Assembly (NCBI GenBank): GCA_963682175.1
Contig: OY821771.1
Location: 15,313,001-15,377,000 of the forward strand
Direction: 5' to 3'
Source: Triglochin maritima
Lineage: Eukaryota; Streptophyta; Magnoliopsida; Alismatales; Juncaginaceae
Length of the DNA: 64,000 nucleotides
Shown: positions 11,391-22,174 of the stretch, one piece after another
How positions within the stretch are numbered: the stretch's first letter is position 1
Layout of the letters: each line of letters starts with the position of its first letter
Position numbers and translations under genes: made by a program
The notes under the pieces: model-generated
The model's database searches: none
What the model was told of the DNA's origin: nothing
Seen by the model: only the letters and a program-made list of their open reading frames with translations

Positions 11391-11841
11391 GTTCTTCTTT
11401 TTCTTGCCTTTTGCTACTTTTTTGTTTTCTGTTTAGTTGGTGTTTGATTCTCCCAGGGTCAGGTTTTGTTCATCATTGCCTATGAGGACTTACACTATCA
11501 CGTACACCTTCCCCCAAATCTCCACATAGGGCGATCCCTACCACCCGTGTAATGTGAGTTCGGTCGGTGCAACCCAAGTTTGATGACTCAAAAGCACCAG
11601 GCACTAAGTCCCCTCGGACCTAATTTCCCGAGTGATAAAAGTCGTGCGAGAAAAGAGAATACCACTTATTTATTATCTACCTGGGAACCAAGATTATTCG
11701 ACTGAAGTTTCACAACAAGATTTTAAGGGTCTCTGACTACGACAAAACTTCATTATACTAACAGACACTAATTTTTCGACTCACTAGGTTCACGGTGGAC
11801 TTCTTTATTTGTTTGAGTACTGAAACCCTATGATTACACGC
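11386..11841 (-). other. M0 3'-UTR fragment, proximal part
   Basis: Reverse-strand match to the 3' UTR of N1, N3 and Q (GGGTCAGG, the cacgtacacc block, the GGTCGGTG segment and the tgattacacg block are shared). M1 is inserted at 11841/11842. The remainder of M0 is not found on the far side of M1, where sequence is lost at 42827. Confidence 0.7.
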
Positions 11842-13396
11842 TGATTGATTCGTTTTAAAATAAACCGCAAGTGCACGGCCGCGTTGAAGCGGTGGCAAAT
11901 ACGGGTCGATCCATAGGGAGGTGTGTCGACATTTGGTTTGTGCGAAGGCGAGTGGTGAAGAAAGGAGAGAAAGGTTGGTTACACTTAACTACACTAAGAT
12001 GAAAAGGAAGTAAAGATAAGCAATAAAACAAAACCCCATAGGGGGTAGAGAAATGATGTGAATATAAAGATGTGTGTGTGTGTTCAATTATGGTCCTCAC
12101 AACATGTAGTGCATGAAATCATAAAAGTAAATCCAACTTTGCCTCCACATGAAATAAGATAAGACTATATCGTTAAAACATACAAGACAATAATTGGAAT
12201 GAAGTTAAATGAACTCATGTATAAATACTAGACCCTACTATGCCTCCACATGAAAAAAGATAACCCAATATCATTAAAACATACAAGGCATTAACCAAGG
12301 TAAAGGCAACAAGAGTACATACACTACAAATTGTGTTTCCAATATTAATTTCATCTGTATCCTCACCTTATCATTCCCCATAAAATAGGTCCACTAATCT
12401 AAGCATAAGCTAAGCTTCTTTCAAGAGCATTAGCATATCAAAGATAAGAGTGAAACCCCATTAGATGGTTATGGAAATCATATAAGGCTCAAGGGATTAA
12501 GATAACACACACCTAATACACTACATGATGATATCACATATTTCTCCACCCCACAAATGGGGATGGAACTACTCACTAATCATTACACTACAACCTACAT
12601 TAAAATGAAACATTCTACTGAAATGAAATTTAACTAAGCAATAAGGGAGCATTAAATAAGCTTAAAAGGAAAGGATAGACTAAACAAGCATGCACAAATT
12701 AAAAGACAATATTAAAAGAAACTAGAACAATTATTTTATTAACAATGACTCACATTGAAGGTAGCATTCTTCTCCACCTTGAGTTTTGCTTCAAGGCTTA
12801 CTCGTTAGTAGAGAGAATGCCACAAAGCAATGGGTAATTACAATGGAAGGTGAAGAGTTCTATTTATAGCCATAAAAAAAGGTAATCCGGGACAATCCCC
12901 CGATGTGGGACTAAAAAAATACCGGAAATAGACTAAATACACACTAATACGCGACCCACCAAAATCTTAGCAGATTTGGGCCAACACAGACCGCCAATTA
13001 GCGGTCTTGGACCGCCAATTGGCAGTCTATATGGTTTGGATCACGCTGGATTTTATTCTGGGCTTTTCTAGATGTCTTTGTTGGTCTTTGATGCATCGAC
13101 ATCACTTGTTGGAGCTCCGACCCGAATAGAATTGCCAAAATACTCCCCAAGATGGTTTGGAGTTTTCTGTTTTGCTCTTTGGTCATTCGGTCTTACGTTC
13201 AGGTCCTTCTCCCTTGCATCTTAGGCCACAGGTCTCACAATTCAGTCCTTTTTCCCTGCTTTTGGGTCCTTTTATGCTTCATCTATTTAAACCTATTTAT
13301 TTCTGAAATTCAAACATAAACCTCGTCACATAGCATTGTTTAGGTGAAAAATAATGGATATAAGATACAAATATAAGCATGAAATGATGTCAATCA
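11842..13396 (-). repeat. M1 3' LTR (1.56 kb)
   Basis: The plus strand shows TGATTGATTCG at the left edge and GATGTCAATCA at the right edge, the reverse of a TGATTGACATC...CAATCA LTR. Palindrome pair at 12989-13006 and 13010-13027. TATA on the minus strand near 12862-12870. The conserved U5 block covers about 11863-11935. Confidence 0.85.
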
Positions 13397-14990
13397 AATA
13401 CCCCCACACCTAACTTTTGCTAGTCCCGAGCAAAACAAAGAAAGGAAAAAGCATACGAAAAACAAGAAATCCTAACTCACTTTCGTAGGAATCACGGTCG
13501 CACTTAGCACGTGCATCAAGCCGTTAAACCTCCTTGTCGCCAAGGAGGAGGAGTGTTGTCTCCTAAGGATTTTCAGCGGATACACCCACAAAATCCGAAC
13601 AAAGATGCATTAATCAATCTAGCTACACGACTAGTTGGACTTATTTTGTCGATCATGGGACGCGGTAATACTATGGGTCGACTTTATATATGTAATCGGT
13701 CCACACACCTAGCCTAATGAATTATTCATGAAAGTTAGTTAAGGACTTAAGTGAAAGACATGGGCAACCTTAACTTCTGAATGTGATACAATGTGTAAAG
13801 TCCATTAAGGTTCTTATTTGACTTTTTTTCTTTTTTTTCTTTTGTTTGGAGCATTTTATTGTTTGGTGTTTGATTCTCCCAGGGTTAGGTTTCGTGCATC
13901 ATTGCCTATGAGGACTTACACTATCACGTACACCCTCCCCCAAATCTCCACATAGGGCGATCCCTACCACCCATGTAACGGGAGTTCGGTCGGTGCATCC
14001 CAAGTCAAATGACTCAAAAGCACCAGGCACAAAGTCCCCTCAGACCTACTTTCCCGAGTGATAGGAGCCGTACGAGAAGAGAGAACACCACTTATTTATT
14101 TATCTACATGGGAACCAAAACACCTACACTTAAGTTTCACAAAAAGAGATTACGGGCCCTTGACTACGACAAACTTCCTTATACTAACAGACACGAATTA
14201 TTTGACTCACTAGGTTGAGGGTGGACTTCTTTTAATGTTTGAGTGCTGAAACCCTATGATTACACGCCCCCCGAGGGAAAACCGGGGTGCATCCTAATGA
14301 CTCGATAAGACCTAAAGCCAGTAAACTAGCTATCCTAATGCATCAAGTTCAAGACACTTTTGGGAGCTTTATTTTTACTTTGCCTCTCAACGGTTTTGCA
14401 CATGCTAAATACACGCAAACCCACAAAAATATTTTCTTTCACAAACACATGAAGATTTTGAAAGAAATGTGAAAATTTTAAAGCACTAGGCAAGCAAAAG
14501 AAGACAAGTCACCCAAGGATCATGGCAAGCAGATATATCGATATTAAATGCAACACACTAACATGACCCTTACAATGCAAACAAAAGAAAACAAACTCAA
14601 AAGAAAAGACTCGACTATGCACACACGTAAAACACCCCCCACACCTACTTCATACATTGTCCTCAATGAATGCGAGCAAGATACTACATGGAATTATGCA
14701 ATGAAACAGGAAAGATCTCACCAACGTGAAGTACAAAGGGAAGTGCATGGCTATGTTGATGGACACAACCCAAATTACCTCAAAACCTATGAGATGCCAA
14801 CGAAGGGATACAACTACGCGAATGAAATGGGTCCCAAATACTCAAGGGTTGGAGCCCACAACAATCGATGCTCACTGAAGGAGTCTTTTATTGTACTTTT
14901 TTTTCTTTTTTTTTGAATATAACTATGTACAAACATAAGTTCTCATCTTCATTTGTCAAAAGACATCAAATGGGAACCTCAAAAGTCGGT
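13397..14990 (-). other. M1 PPT and 3' UTR
   Basis: On the minus strand the G-rich PPT (GTTAGGTGTGGGGG, 13411-13398) abuts the LTR. A second copy of the same tract lies 1.2 kb upstream at 14633-14648, next to an ATTGAGGACAAT-like block. The region is homologous throughout to the 3' UTRs of N1, N3 and Q. Open frames here are antisense or random. Confidence 0.75.
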
Positions 14991-16382
14991 TGATTGACAT
15001 CATTTCATGCTCATATTTGTATCTTATATCCATTATCTTTCACCTAAACAATGCTATGTCACGAGTTTTATGTTTAGTTTTCAGGAATAAATAGGTTTGA
15101 AGAGATGATGCATAAAAGGACCCAAAAGCTGGGAAAAAGGACTGAATTGTGAGATCTAGGGACCAAGATGCAAGGGAGAAGGACCTGATTGCAAGACAGA
15201 AGGACCTAAGAGCAGAGCAGAATACTCCACACCATCATGGGGAGTATTTTACCAATTCGATTCGGGTCGGAGCTCCAAAAAGTCAAGTAACCGCATCAAA
15301 GACCAACAATACCAGAAAGAAAAGCCCAAAACAAAAATGAGCAGGATCTTAACAAAATAGACCACTAATTGGCGGTCCATTTTGGCCCAAATCCGCTCAA
15401 ATTTCTCCAGCACATGTATTAGAGGATGTTTAGGCTATTTTTGGTATCTGTTTAGTCCCACATCGGGGGATTGTCCCGGATTACCTTTTTCATGGCTATA
15501 AATAGAACTCTTCACCTCCTATTGTAATCACTCCATATTTTAAGTGGCTATTCTTCCTACTAGAAGTGAGGCCTTGAAGCACACACTAAAGTAGGAGGAT
15601 GCTACTTTTAATGTGAGTCATTTTATCAATAAAGTTTTGTGTTTATTTCATTGTTTGTTTTATGCTTCTTTTATTGTTTGTGCATGTTTTAGTTTAATCG
15701 TCTTTTAATTCTAGCTTAGTTTTAATATGCTTTCTTTCCATAGTTTAATAATTAGTGTAATGTTTAGTGAGTAGTTCCATCCCCTTTGGGGGGTGGAGTA
15801 GATGTACATACATGCATTAGAGAATGGGATGAATGCTTTAATTTCAATGTGTTGATTAAACATGAATGTATGCTTGCTTGTTTAGGATAGAATTTACAAC
15901 TTGATGAGTTTTGCCAAAATGATTAGACACCTCTCATGCTTGTTTAGGTTCTGAAATAAACAACTTGCATATGTAAATGTTAATCAACTAAGTTGGTGAA
16001 TAGATTGATAGGTTTTGCCATAACATTTAGACACTTCCTATGCTTGATAAACACCACCTTCATGTGCTTAAAGAATGTATTCTACACCCACCTCTTTGCA
16101 TGTGTGCACTCACTCCACCCCTTAGGGGTTTTCCATTCCTGAAGTTCCAGCATTCTTGTTTTGTTCTTAGCTTAGTTCTTATTTCATCGTTTGTTTGCTT
16201 CTTCCACATTTCATACTTCTTAGCGTAGTGTAGCGTAGGTTAGCGTAACCAACTCTCTTCTCCATTTTTTCCGCCACTTGATTTCATGCAAACAAGAGGC
16301 TGCTCACCTCCCTGAGGACGACCCGTACTTGCCACCGCTTCATCGCGGCCGTGCACTTGCGGTTTAAATAAAACGTTCAACA
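14991..16382 (+). repeat. N1 5' LTR
   Basis: TGATTGACATC to ACGTTCAACA. Single palindrome at 15360-15377, TATA at 15497-15504, AATAAA near 15629-15634. About 730 bases of U5 follow, with GC-rich palindromes (CCCCTTAGGGG) and the conserved end block at about 16304-16366. Confidence 0.9.
15497..15504 (+). promoter_or_regulatory. TATA box of N1 5' LTR
   Basis: TATAAATA in GGCTATAAATAGAAC, 120 bases downstream of the U3 palindrome. The polyadenylation-type AATAAA follows about 130 bases later, which implies a short R and a long U5. Confidence 0.75.
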
Positions 16383-16388
16383 AGTTTT

Positions 16389-16405
16389 TGGCGCCGTTGT
16401 CGGGG
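16389..16405 (+). other. N1 primer-binding site (tRNA-Asp)
   Basis: TGGCGCCGTTGTCGGGG, one mismatch to the complement of the tRNA-Asp(GTC) 3' end, six bases after the LTR. Confidence 0.9.
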
Positions 16406-17485
16406 AGGTGTCAGTCCAGACTCTTGTTTGGACGATTCGAGTGGATTTAATTTTTGTTTTGTAGTTTTTCTTTGTTTCAGGAGACTTGGAGTGGTCAGGA
16501 GGAGCACCTGGAGAAGTTTTGAAGCAAGCTGGGCACTGTAGACCGCCAATCAGCGGCCTGAGACCGCCAATTGGCGGTCTGGTAAGCACAACTCGCTTTC
16601 TTATTTCTTTGGTCTGTTTACTTTATCTGATATAGTGGTCTGGGACTTAATTTGGCATGTTTTGACTTATAGTTTGTTCCCAGATCAATAATCAAACCTC
16701 CCTTAAGCAACTTGGGCCCTAAAACTCAAAGCAAAAGATTAGGCATTCTTTTTGTTTAGGCCATGCATCATGTATGTGACTTAGGCACTTAGATTGTCTT
16801 TTATCTTAGCTTTATTTTCTGTTGCTGAGAGCTGGCGTGAGGTACGCACCTTCTACTCTCATTCATGCATTTCGTATGAACATGCATTAGTTAGTAGGAA
16901 GTGCATTGCAACAAGTGTGAGTTGAGCGTTGTTTGGAGTGTTGATTGCTAGATTTAGGACTCCAAAACGCTACTAAGGAGGGGCTGTCCCGTAAAAGATA
17001 AGGTGGGGGATTTCATCACCCTTTCCTTCGCCCCAAAAACCACACTAATCAAGAGCCTAATTTTAAAATCAAGTAGACATTGGCCCTAAGGATCTTGGAC
17101 GCATTAGGAGAGTTATCCGGTCCCGACCGTCATGACCTGATGGGCGTTGCCTACTTTGTCGATAGTAGGAGAGACGATATCCCCGGATCTTGGCTCACTT
17201 GCTGGGCTTTGTGGTCCTCGTTGTAGGGAGGTGAGACGTGTTGAGGCCGTGTAACCTCGCAGTTAGGCGTCGTCTAGCTGTAAGGACCTATAGCGACCTT
17301 AGGATTGTTTGAGCCTTGTTTGCTTGTGTGCTTCTAGCTGTACCCATCCGCCGTAGCTTAAGGACTTCTTCCCTTCTCTCCTGAGTCATTCTTTCTCTCC
17401 TGTGTTCCCTCGTCTTCTCTTCTACGTACATTCTTCATTTGAAAAGAAAAAAAGAGAGTTGTGGTTTGTGTGTGCACCTTTGTGC
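16406..17485 (+). other. N1 leader with palindrome pair and splice-donor-like site
   Basis: The palindromes at 16541-16557 and 16562-16579 lie about 150 bases after the PBS. GGTAAGC (GT at 16582) follows directly. The rest is untranslated sequence shared with N3 (29565-30618) and E0. Methionine codons before 17486 are not conserved in relatives. Confidence 0.75.
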
Positions 17486-18996
17486 ATGCTTTCGTGGACA
17501 CGAGACAAGACTGGTCGTTTAACGAGGAGCGTGGTCAATCCGGCTTCGGTCATCGATTTCTCGACACCTTCCTCCTCTCGTGTCGCACGCAGTCTGGGTT
17601 TAATGGCTGCTAATTTCCGTGAGGAGGAGCAGTTGCTGGACCCACCTGTTCGACCAGTGCTTCCCGTTGTCGTTCCCATACCTCTACGTGATCGATGCTA
17701 CCCGAGCCGTACATCTCTACCCTCATGCATCGTATTGCCAGAGGCTAATGGGAACCATTTTGAGGTTAAGCCTCAGTTTATCTCCATGCTCCCTCATTTC
17801 ACTGGGAAAGGTGACCCCTATATCTTTCTCAGGGAATTTGAGGAGGTCTGTGCTATGTTCAAGCTGCAACAACTTAGCACAGACTCCATCCATCTTAGGC
17901 TCGTTCCTTTTGCACTAAAGGATGACGCCAAGAAGTGGTTGTACAGCAACCAGGCGGATTCCTTTAGGACTTGGGATGAGTTTCAATCTGCATTCCTCAA
18001 GAAGTACTTTCCTAATCATCGGACTCAAAAATTGAGGAACGAAATCAATTCGTTCTATCAACATGAGACCGAACCATTTCATGCATATCTTGAGAGGTTC
18101 AAAGAGCTACTATCCTCGTGCCCTCACCATGGCATTGAGTTGTGGCGTCTTTGTCAGATTGTGTATGAGGGTCTTCACATCCCGTCCAGAACGCTCCTTG
18201 AGTCCATGTGTCAAGGAGAGTTCTTGGGAAAGGATGAAAGGGAGGCATGGGCCTTCCTAGAAGACCTCGCTGAGAAAACCATGCAGTGGGAGAGTGTGAG
18301 GGAACCACGTGCATCATCTAGTATAGGAGCGAGGATCGTGAATGCAAACTCGACTAGATCGGGTACCGCATTTGCTATCGATACCACTACGGCCACCGAG
18401 GCACGCATGGCGGCCTTAATGCACCGTATGGACTCGATTGAGCTCCAAAACCAACAAAGTGTACCTCACATGTCCACATCTGGTCCAGTTCCTTGTCATT
18501 CATATGGTAGGATAGGTCATGTAGAGAGCGAGTGTGAGTCCATTCCTCCTGGGATGGAGCGTGTCAACGCCATCTATGACAGAGCTAGGAATGACCCATA
18601 CTCATCATCTTATAATCCTGGATGGAGGAACCACCCCAATTTTTCATGGAACCAAACTAATGCCCCGGGTGGTCATCCAAACTCCTCTAGACCACCTTAC
18701 TAATCACACCAACCTCCCATGCATGCACATTCATACCAGCCACCCCAAGCACAAACCACCAACCAATCGGGTTTCCTAAATTCCAATAATATGGAAACCC
18801 GATTCAATTCGCTTGAGACCTTGACTCGTGGACTTGAAAACTCAATGAAAACTTTTATGTCTACCACAAGTCAAGTTCTCACTTCAAATCAGCAGACCAT
18901 GAAATCTCTAGAGCTTCAGATGGGCCAATTGGCTCAGTCTGTACATGAGAGAGAGAGAGAGGGTCTTTTCCTAGCCAGCCTGAGGCTAACCCCCGT
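17486..18996 (+). pseudogene. N1 gag, broken by one stop and a GA-repeat frameshift
   Basis: The start at 17486 (MLSWTRDKTGR) was chosen because N3 and E0 share it, although the frame is open from 17402. The retrotransposon gag domain spans about residues 145-260 (AKKWLY, FLKKYFPNHR, CPHHGIELW). The zinc knuckle near residue 336 reads CHSYGRIGHVESEC, so the second cysteine is replaced by tyrosine and zinc binding is doubtful. A TAA at 18701-18703 replaces a Gln codon. A two-base expansion of the GA repeat at 18948-18960 shifts the frame. The capsid part is otherwise intact. Confidence 0.88.
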
Positions 18997-20595
18997 ATGT
19001 ACCAACAACAACACATGCAAAATGAGAATGTGGTACCTCGGGGGAGGCAAGTGAACCATGTGGAGGAACCTGTTCACCATGTCAATTCCATTGTGACCTT
19101 AAGGAATGGAAAACAGGTTGACAATCACATCTCCTTGCCACAACAACCACCATCTATGCAGCCCCTCAGTGGGAATGGTGGTGAAGAAGAAGCTGAGGGT
19201 GAGGGTAATACACCAAAGCTTTCTTCTCAAGCACAGCAGAAAACCTACCTGCCAAAAGCTCCCTATCAAAGTAGGTTAAACAAAAAGCAGAGTGACGACA
19301 TGGACAAGATATTAGAGGTGTTTAAGCAAGTGAAGGTTAACATCCCCTTGTTGGATGTCATCCAACAAATACCTCAATATGCCAAAGTGTTGAAGGATCT
19401 CTGCACAACCAAAAGGAAGACCAATGTTCCTAAGAAAGCATTCTTGGCTGCAAATATCAGCTCACTTTTGTCCAATCCCACCTACACAAAATACAAGGAC
19501 CCGGGGTGTCCTACTATTCAGTGTACGATAGGGGACACTAGATTGAGCAATGTTTTGCTTGATTTAGGATCAGCGGTCAACCTCCTCCCATTCTCTGTTT
19601 ATCAACAGTTGAACTTGGGAGAATTGAAACCAACTAAGATCACCCTTCAACTGGCGGATAGATCCATTCGTATTCCCATGGGGATTATCGAGGACGTGCT
19701 TATCAAAGTTGGAGATTTTATATTTCCAGTCGATTTTGTTGTCCTCGATACCAATCCTGTTGCGAACACCCACTCTCAAATACCTTTGATTTTGGGTAGA
19801 CCATTTCTGGCAACCTCCAATGCCTTGATTAATTGTAGAAATGATCTCATGAAGCTCTCATTCGGTAACATGAGTGCCGAGTTTCATGTGTTCAACTCTG
19901 GTAGGCAACATGAACCCATGGATGAACCTTTAAATCTAAATCTCATCCGCCAATTGGAGAAAGCACCACAAAATCAACGAACACCCCTAACCCCAATGCA
20001 ACCCATTGAGAATGTTCGTGGGCCCAGCGAAAACTCATTGCCTGTCTTCGCAATGCAACAGAGTGAGCTGGCCTCGAACATGAATGTCCAAAGGGAGTGT
20101 TCGTTGCATGATTCAGTTGAGAGTACTAGTGAGGGTGAGACACCTCATCATATGCCTATACCAGAAGGTGTCTCTACCTCATGTCCCATGGCCATTGAGC
20201 CATTTGAGCTTCATATTGACTCCAACAAGGACCCACCTATGACCGAGCTTATGCTTGATGATCTAAATGATGGTGGGAGGTCCTTGTTGGATGATTTGGG
20301 GAGAAGCCCCATTCTTAGTGATGCAGGTCTGCTGCATCCATCGAATGAGCCTGAGGAACTCATTCTGATGCACCCACCTATTGGTTGGAGGGTTTTCTTC
20401 GATGAGCAATTAAACCCTAGTGAGGCAACACAACTTCATTCTTGGTTGCCCACACCCAACCAATATCATGAGGGGTTCAAGCCTTTCAGCTTTGACCTTT
20501 CACCTCTCATGACACCTCAGAGTACCAGTGGAGTTTGCCCATCTCGGCAAGTCTCTGGTCCTCATGACTTGATGTTCTCATTTGATGTTCCTTGA
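18997..20595 (+). pseudogene. N1 protease plus GWRV C-terminal module
   Basis: An open frame of 532 codons, in register with gag once the extra GA is discounted. Domains: basic linker (VTLRNGKQVDNH), a helical segment (EVFKQVKVNIPLLDVIQQIPQYAKVLKDLC), aspartic protease with DLGSAVNLLP at 19561-19590, then about 240 residues with no RT similarity. That tail contains EPFEL, GRSLLDDLG, GWRV (20383-20394) and FSFDLSPL. The same tail order occurs in Q and M1. The protease keeps the D-x-G-S catalytic pattern. The frame ends at 20595. Downstream is noncoding, so RT was replaced and not merely interrupted. Confidence 0.85.
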
Positions 20596-21706
20596 CCAAA
20601 TGATTATGAGAATATCTTGGTTGATGTATATATCTTGTAAAAAAAATGTGTAATAAAAGACTCCTTCAGTGAGCATCGATTGTTGTGGGCCCCAACCCTT
20701 GTGTACTTGGGCCCAATCTCTTCACGTATTTATCTCCCTTCTTCAGCTTCTCACAGGTTTTGACGGAATTTGGGTTTGTGTCCATCAACATGACCCTGAA
20801 CGTCCCTTTGTACTTCATGTTGGTGAGATCTTTCCTTTTTCATGCATGTATCCATGTAGTATCTTGTTCACATTCATTGAGTACAATGCATGAAGTAGGT
20901 GTGGGGGGTGTTTTACGTGTGTACATAGTCGAGTCTTTTTCCTTTGGTTTTATTTTCTTTTGTTTGTACTGCTAGGGTCATGTTAGTGTGCCGCATTTAA
21001 CATTGATATATCTGCTTGCCATGATCCTTGGGTGACTTGTCTTCTTTTGCTTGCCGAGTGCTTTAAAATTTTCACATTTCTTTCAAAAAATCTTCATGTG
21101 TTTACGAAAGAAAATGTTTTTGTGGGTTTTGCGTGTGTTTAGCATGTGCAAAACCGTTGAGAGGCAAAGTAAAAAGAAAGCTCCCAAAATTGTCTTGAAC
21201 TTGATGCATTAGGATTTCTAGTTTAATGGCTTTAGGTCTTGTCGAGTCGTTAGGATGCACCCTGGTTTTCCCTCAGGGGGCGTGTAATCATAGGGTTTCA
21301 GTACTCAAACATTTAAAGAAGTCCACCCTGAACCTAGTGAGTCAAATAATTCGTGTTTGTGAGTATAAGGAAGTTTGTCGTAGTCGAGGGCCCTTAATCT
21401 CTTTTTGTGAAACTTAAGTGTAGGGGTTTTGGTTCCCATATAGATAAATAAGTGGTGTTCTCTCTTCTCGCACGGCTCCTATCACTCGGGAAAGTAGGTC
21501 TGAGGGGACTTTGTGCCTGGTGCTTTCGAGTCATCTGACTTGGGATGCGCCGACCGAACTCCCGTTACACGGGTGGTAGGGATCGCCATATGTGGAGATT
21601 TGGGGGAAGGTGTACGTGATAGTGTAAGTCATCATAGGCAATGATGCACGAAACCTGACCCTGGGAGAATCAAACACCAACCAATAAAATGCTCCAAAAC
21701 AAAAAG

Positions 21707-21738
<32 letters not shown>

Positions 21739-22157
21739 AAAGAAAAAGAAGCAAATAAGAACCAAAATGGACTTTACACATTGTATCACATTCAGAAGTT
21801 AAGGTTGCCCATGTCTTTCACTTAAGTCCTTAACTAACTCTCACGAATAACTCATTAGGCTAGGTGTGTGGACGGATTACATATATAGAGTCGACCCGTA
21901 GTGTTACCGCGTCCCATGATCGACAAAATAAGTCCAACGAGTCGTGTAGCTAGATTGATTAATGCATCTTGTTCGGATTTTGTGGGTATATCCGCTGAAA
22001 ACCCTCAGGAGACAACACTCCTCCTCCTTGGCGACAAGGAGGTTTAACGGCTTGTTGCACGTGCTAAGTGCAACCGTGATTCCTACGAAAGTGAGTTAGG
22101 ATTTCTTGTTTTTCGCATGCTTTTCTCTTTCTTTGTTTTGCTCGGGACTAGCAAAAG
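20596..22157 (+). other. N1 3' UTR
   Basis: 1.56 kb with no supported ORF. It holds an AATAAAAG signal near 20652, an ATTGAGTACAAT-type block with the internal PPT-like tract at 20896-20909, several blocks shared with N3, Q, M1 and M0, and an A/G-rich low-complexity stretch at about 21690-21745 whose length varies among copies. Confidence 0.75.
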
Positions 22158-22170
22158 TTAGGTGTGGGGG
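22158..22170 (+). other. N1 polypurine tract
   Basis: TTAGGTGTGGGGG four bases before the 3' LTR. The T residues make it an imperfect purine tract, but position and conservation in N3, M1, N2 and Q support the call. Confidence 0.75.
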
Positions 22171-22174
22171 TATT

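Noticed and set aside
14548..14916. 122-codon plus-strand open frame
   Set aside because: It is antisense to the conserved 3' UTR of M1 and its counterpart is not kept open in N1, N3 or Q.
21690..21745. A/G-rich tract as a polypurine primer site
   Set aside because: Length and sequence vary freely among N1, N3, N2 and Q, and it is about 430 bp from the LTR.
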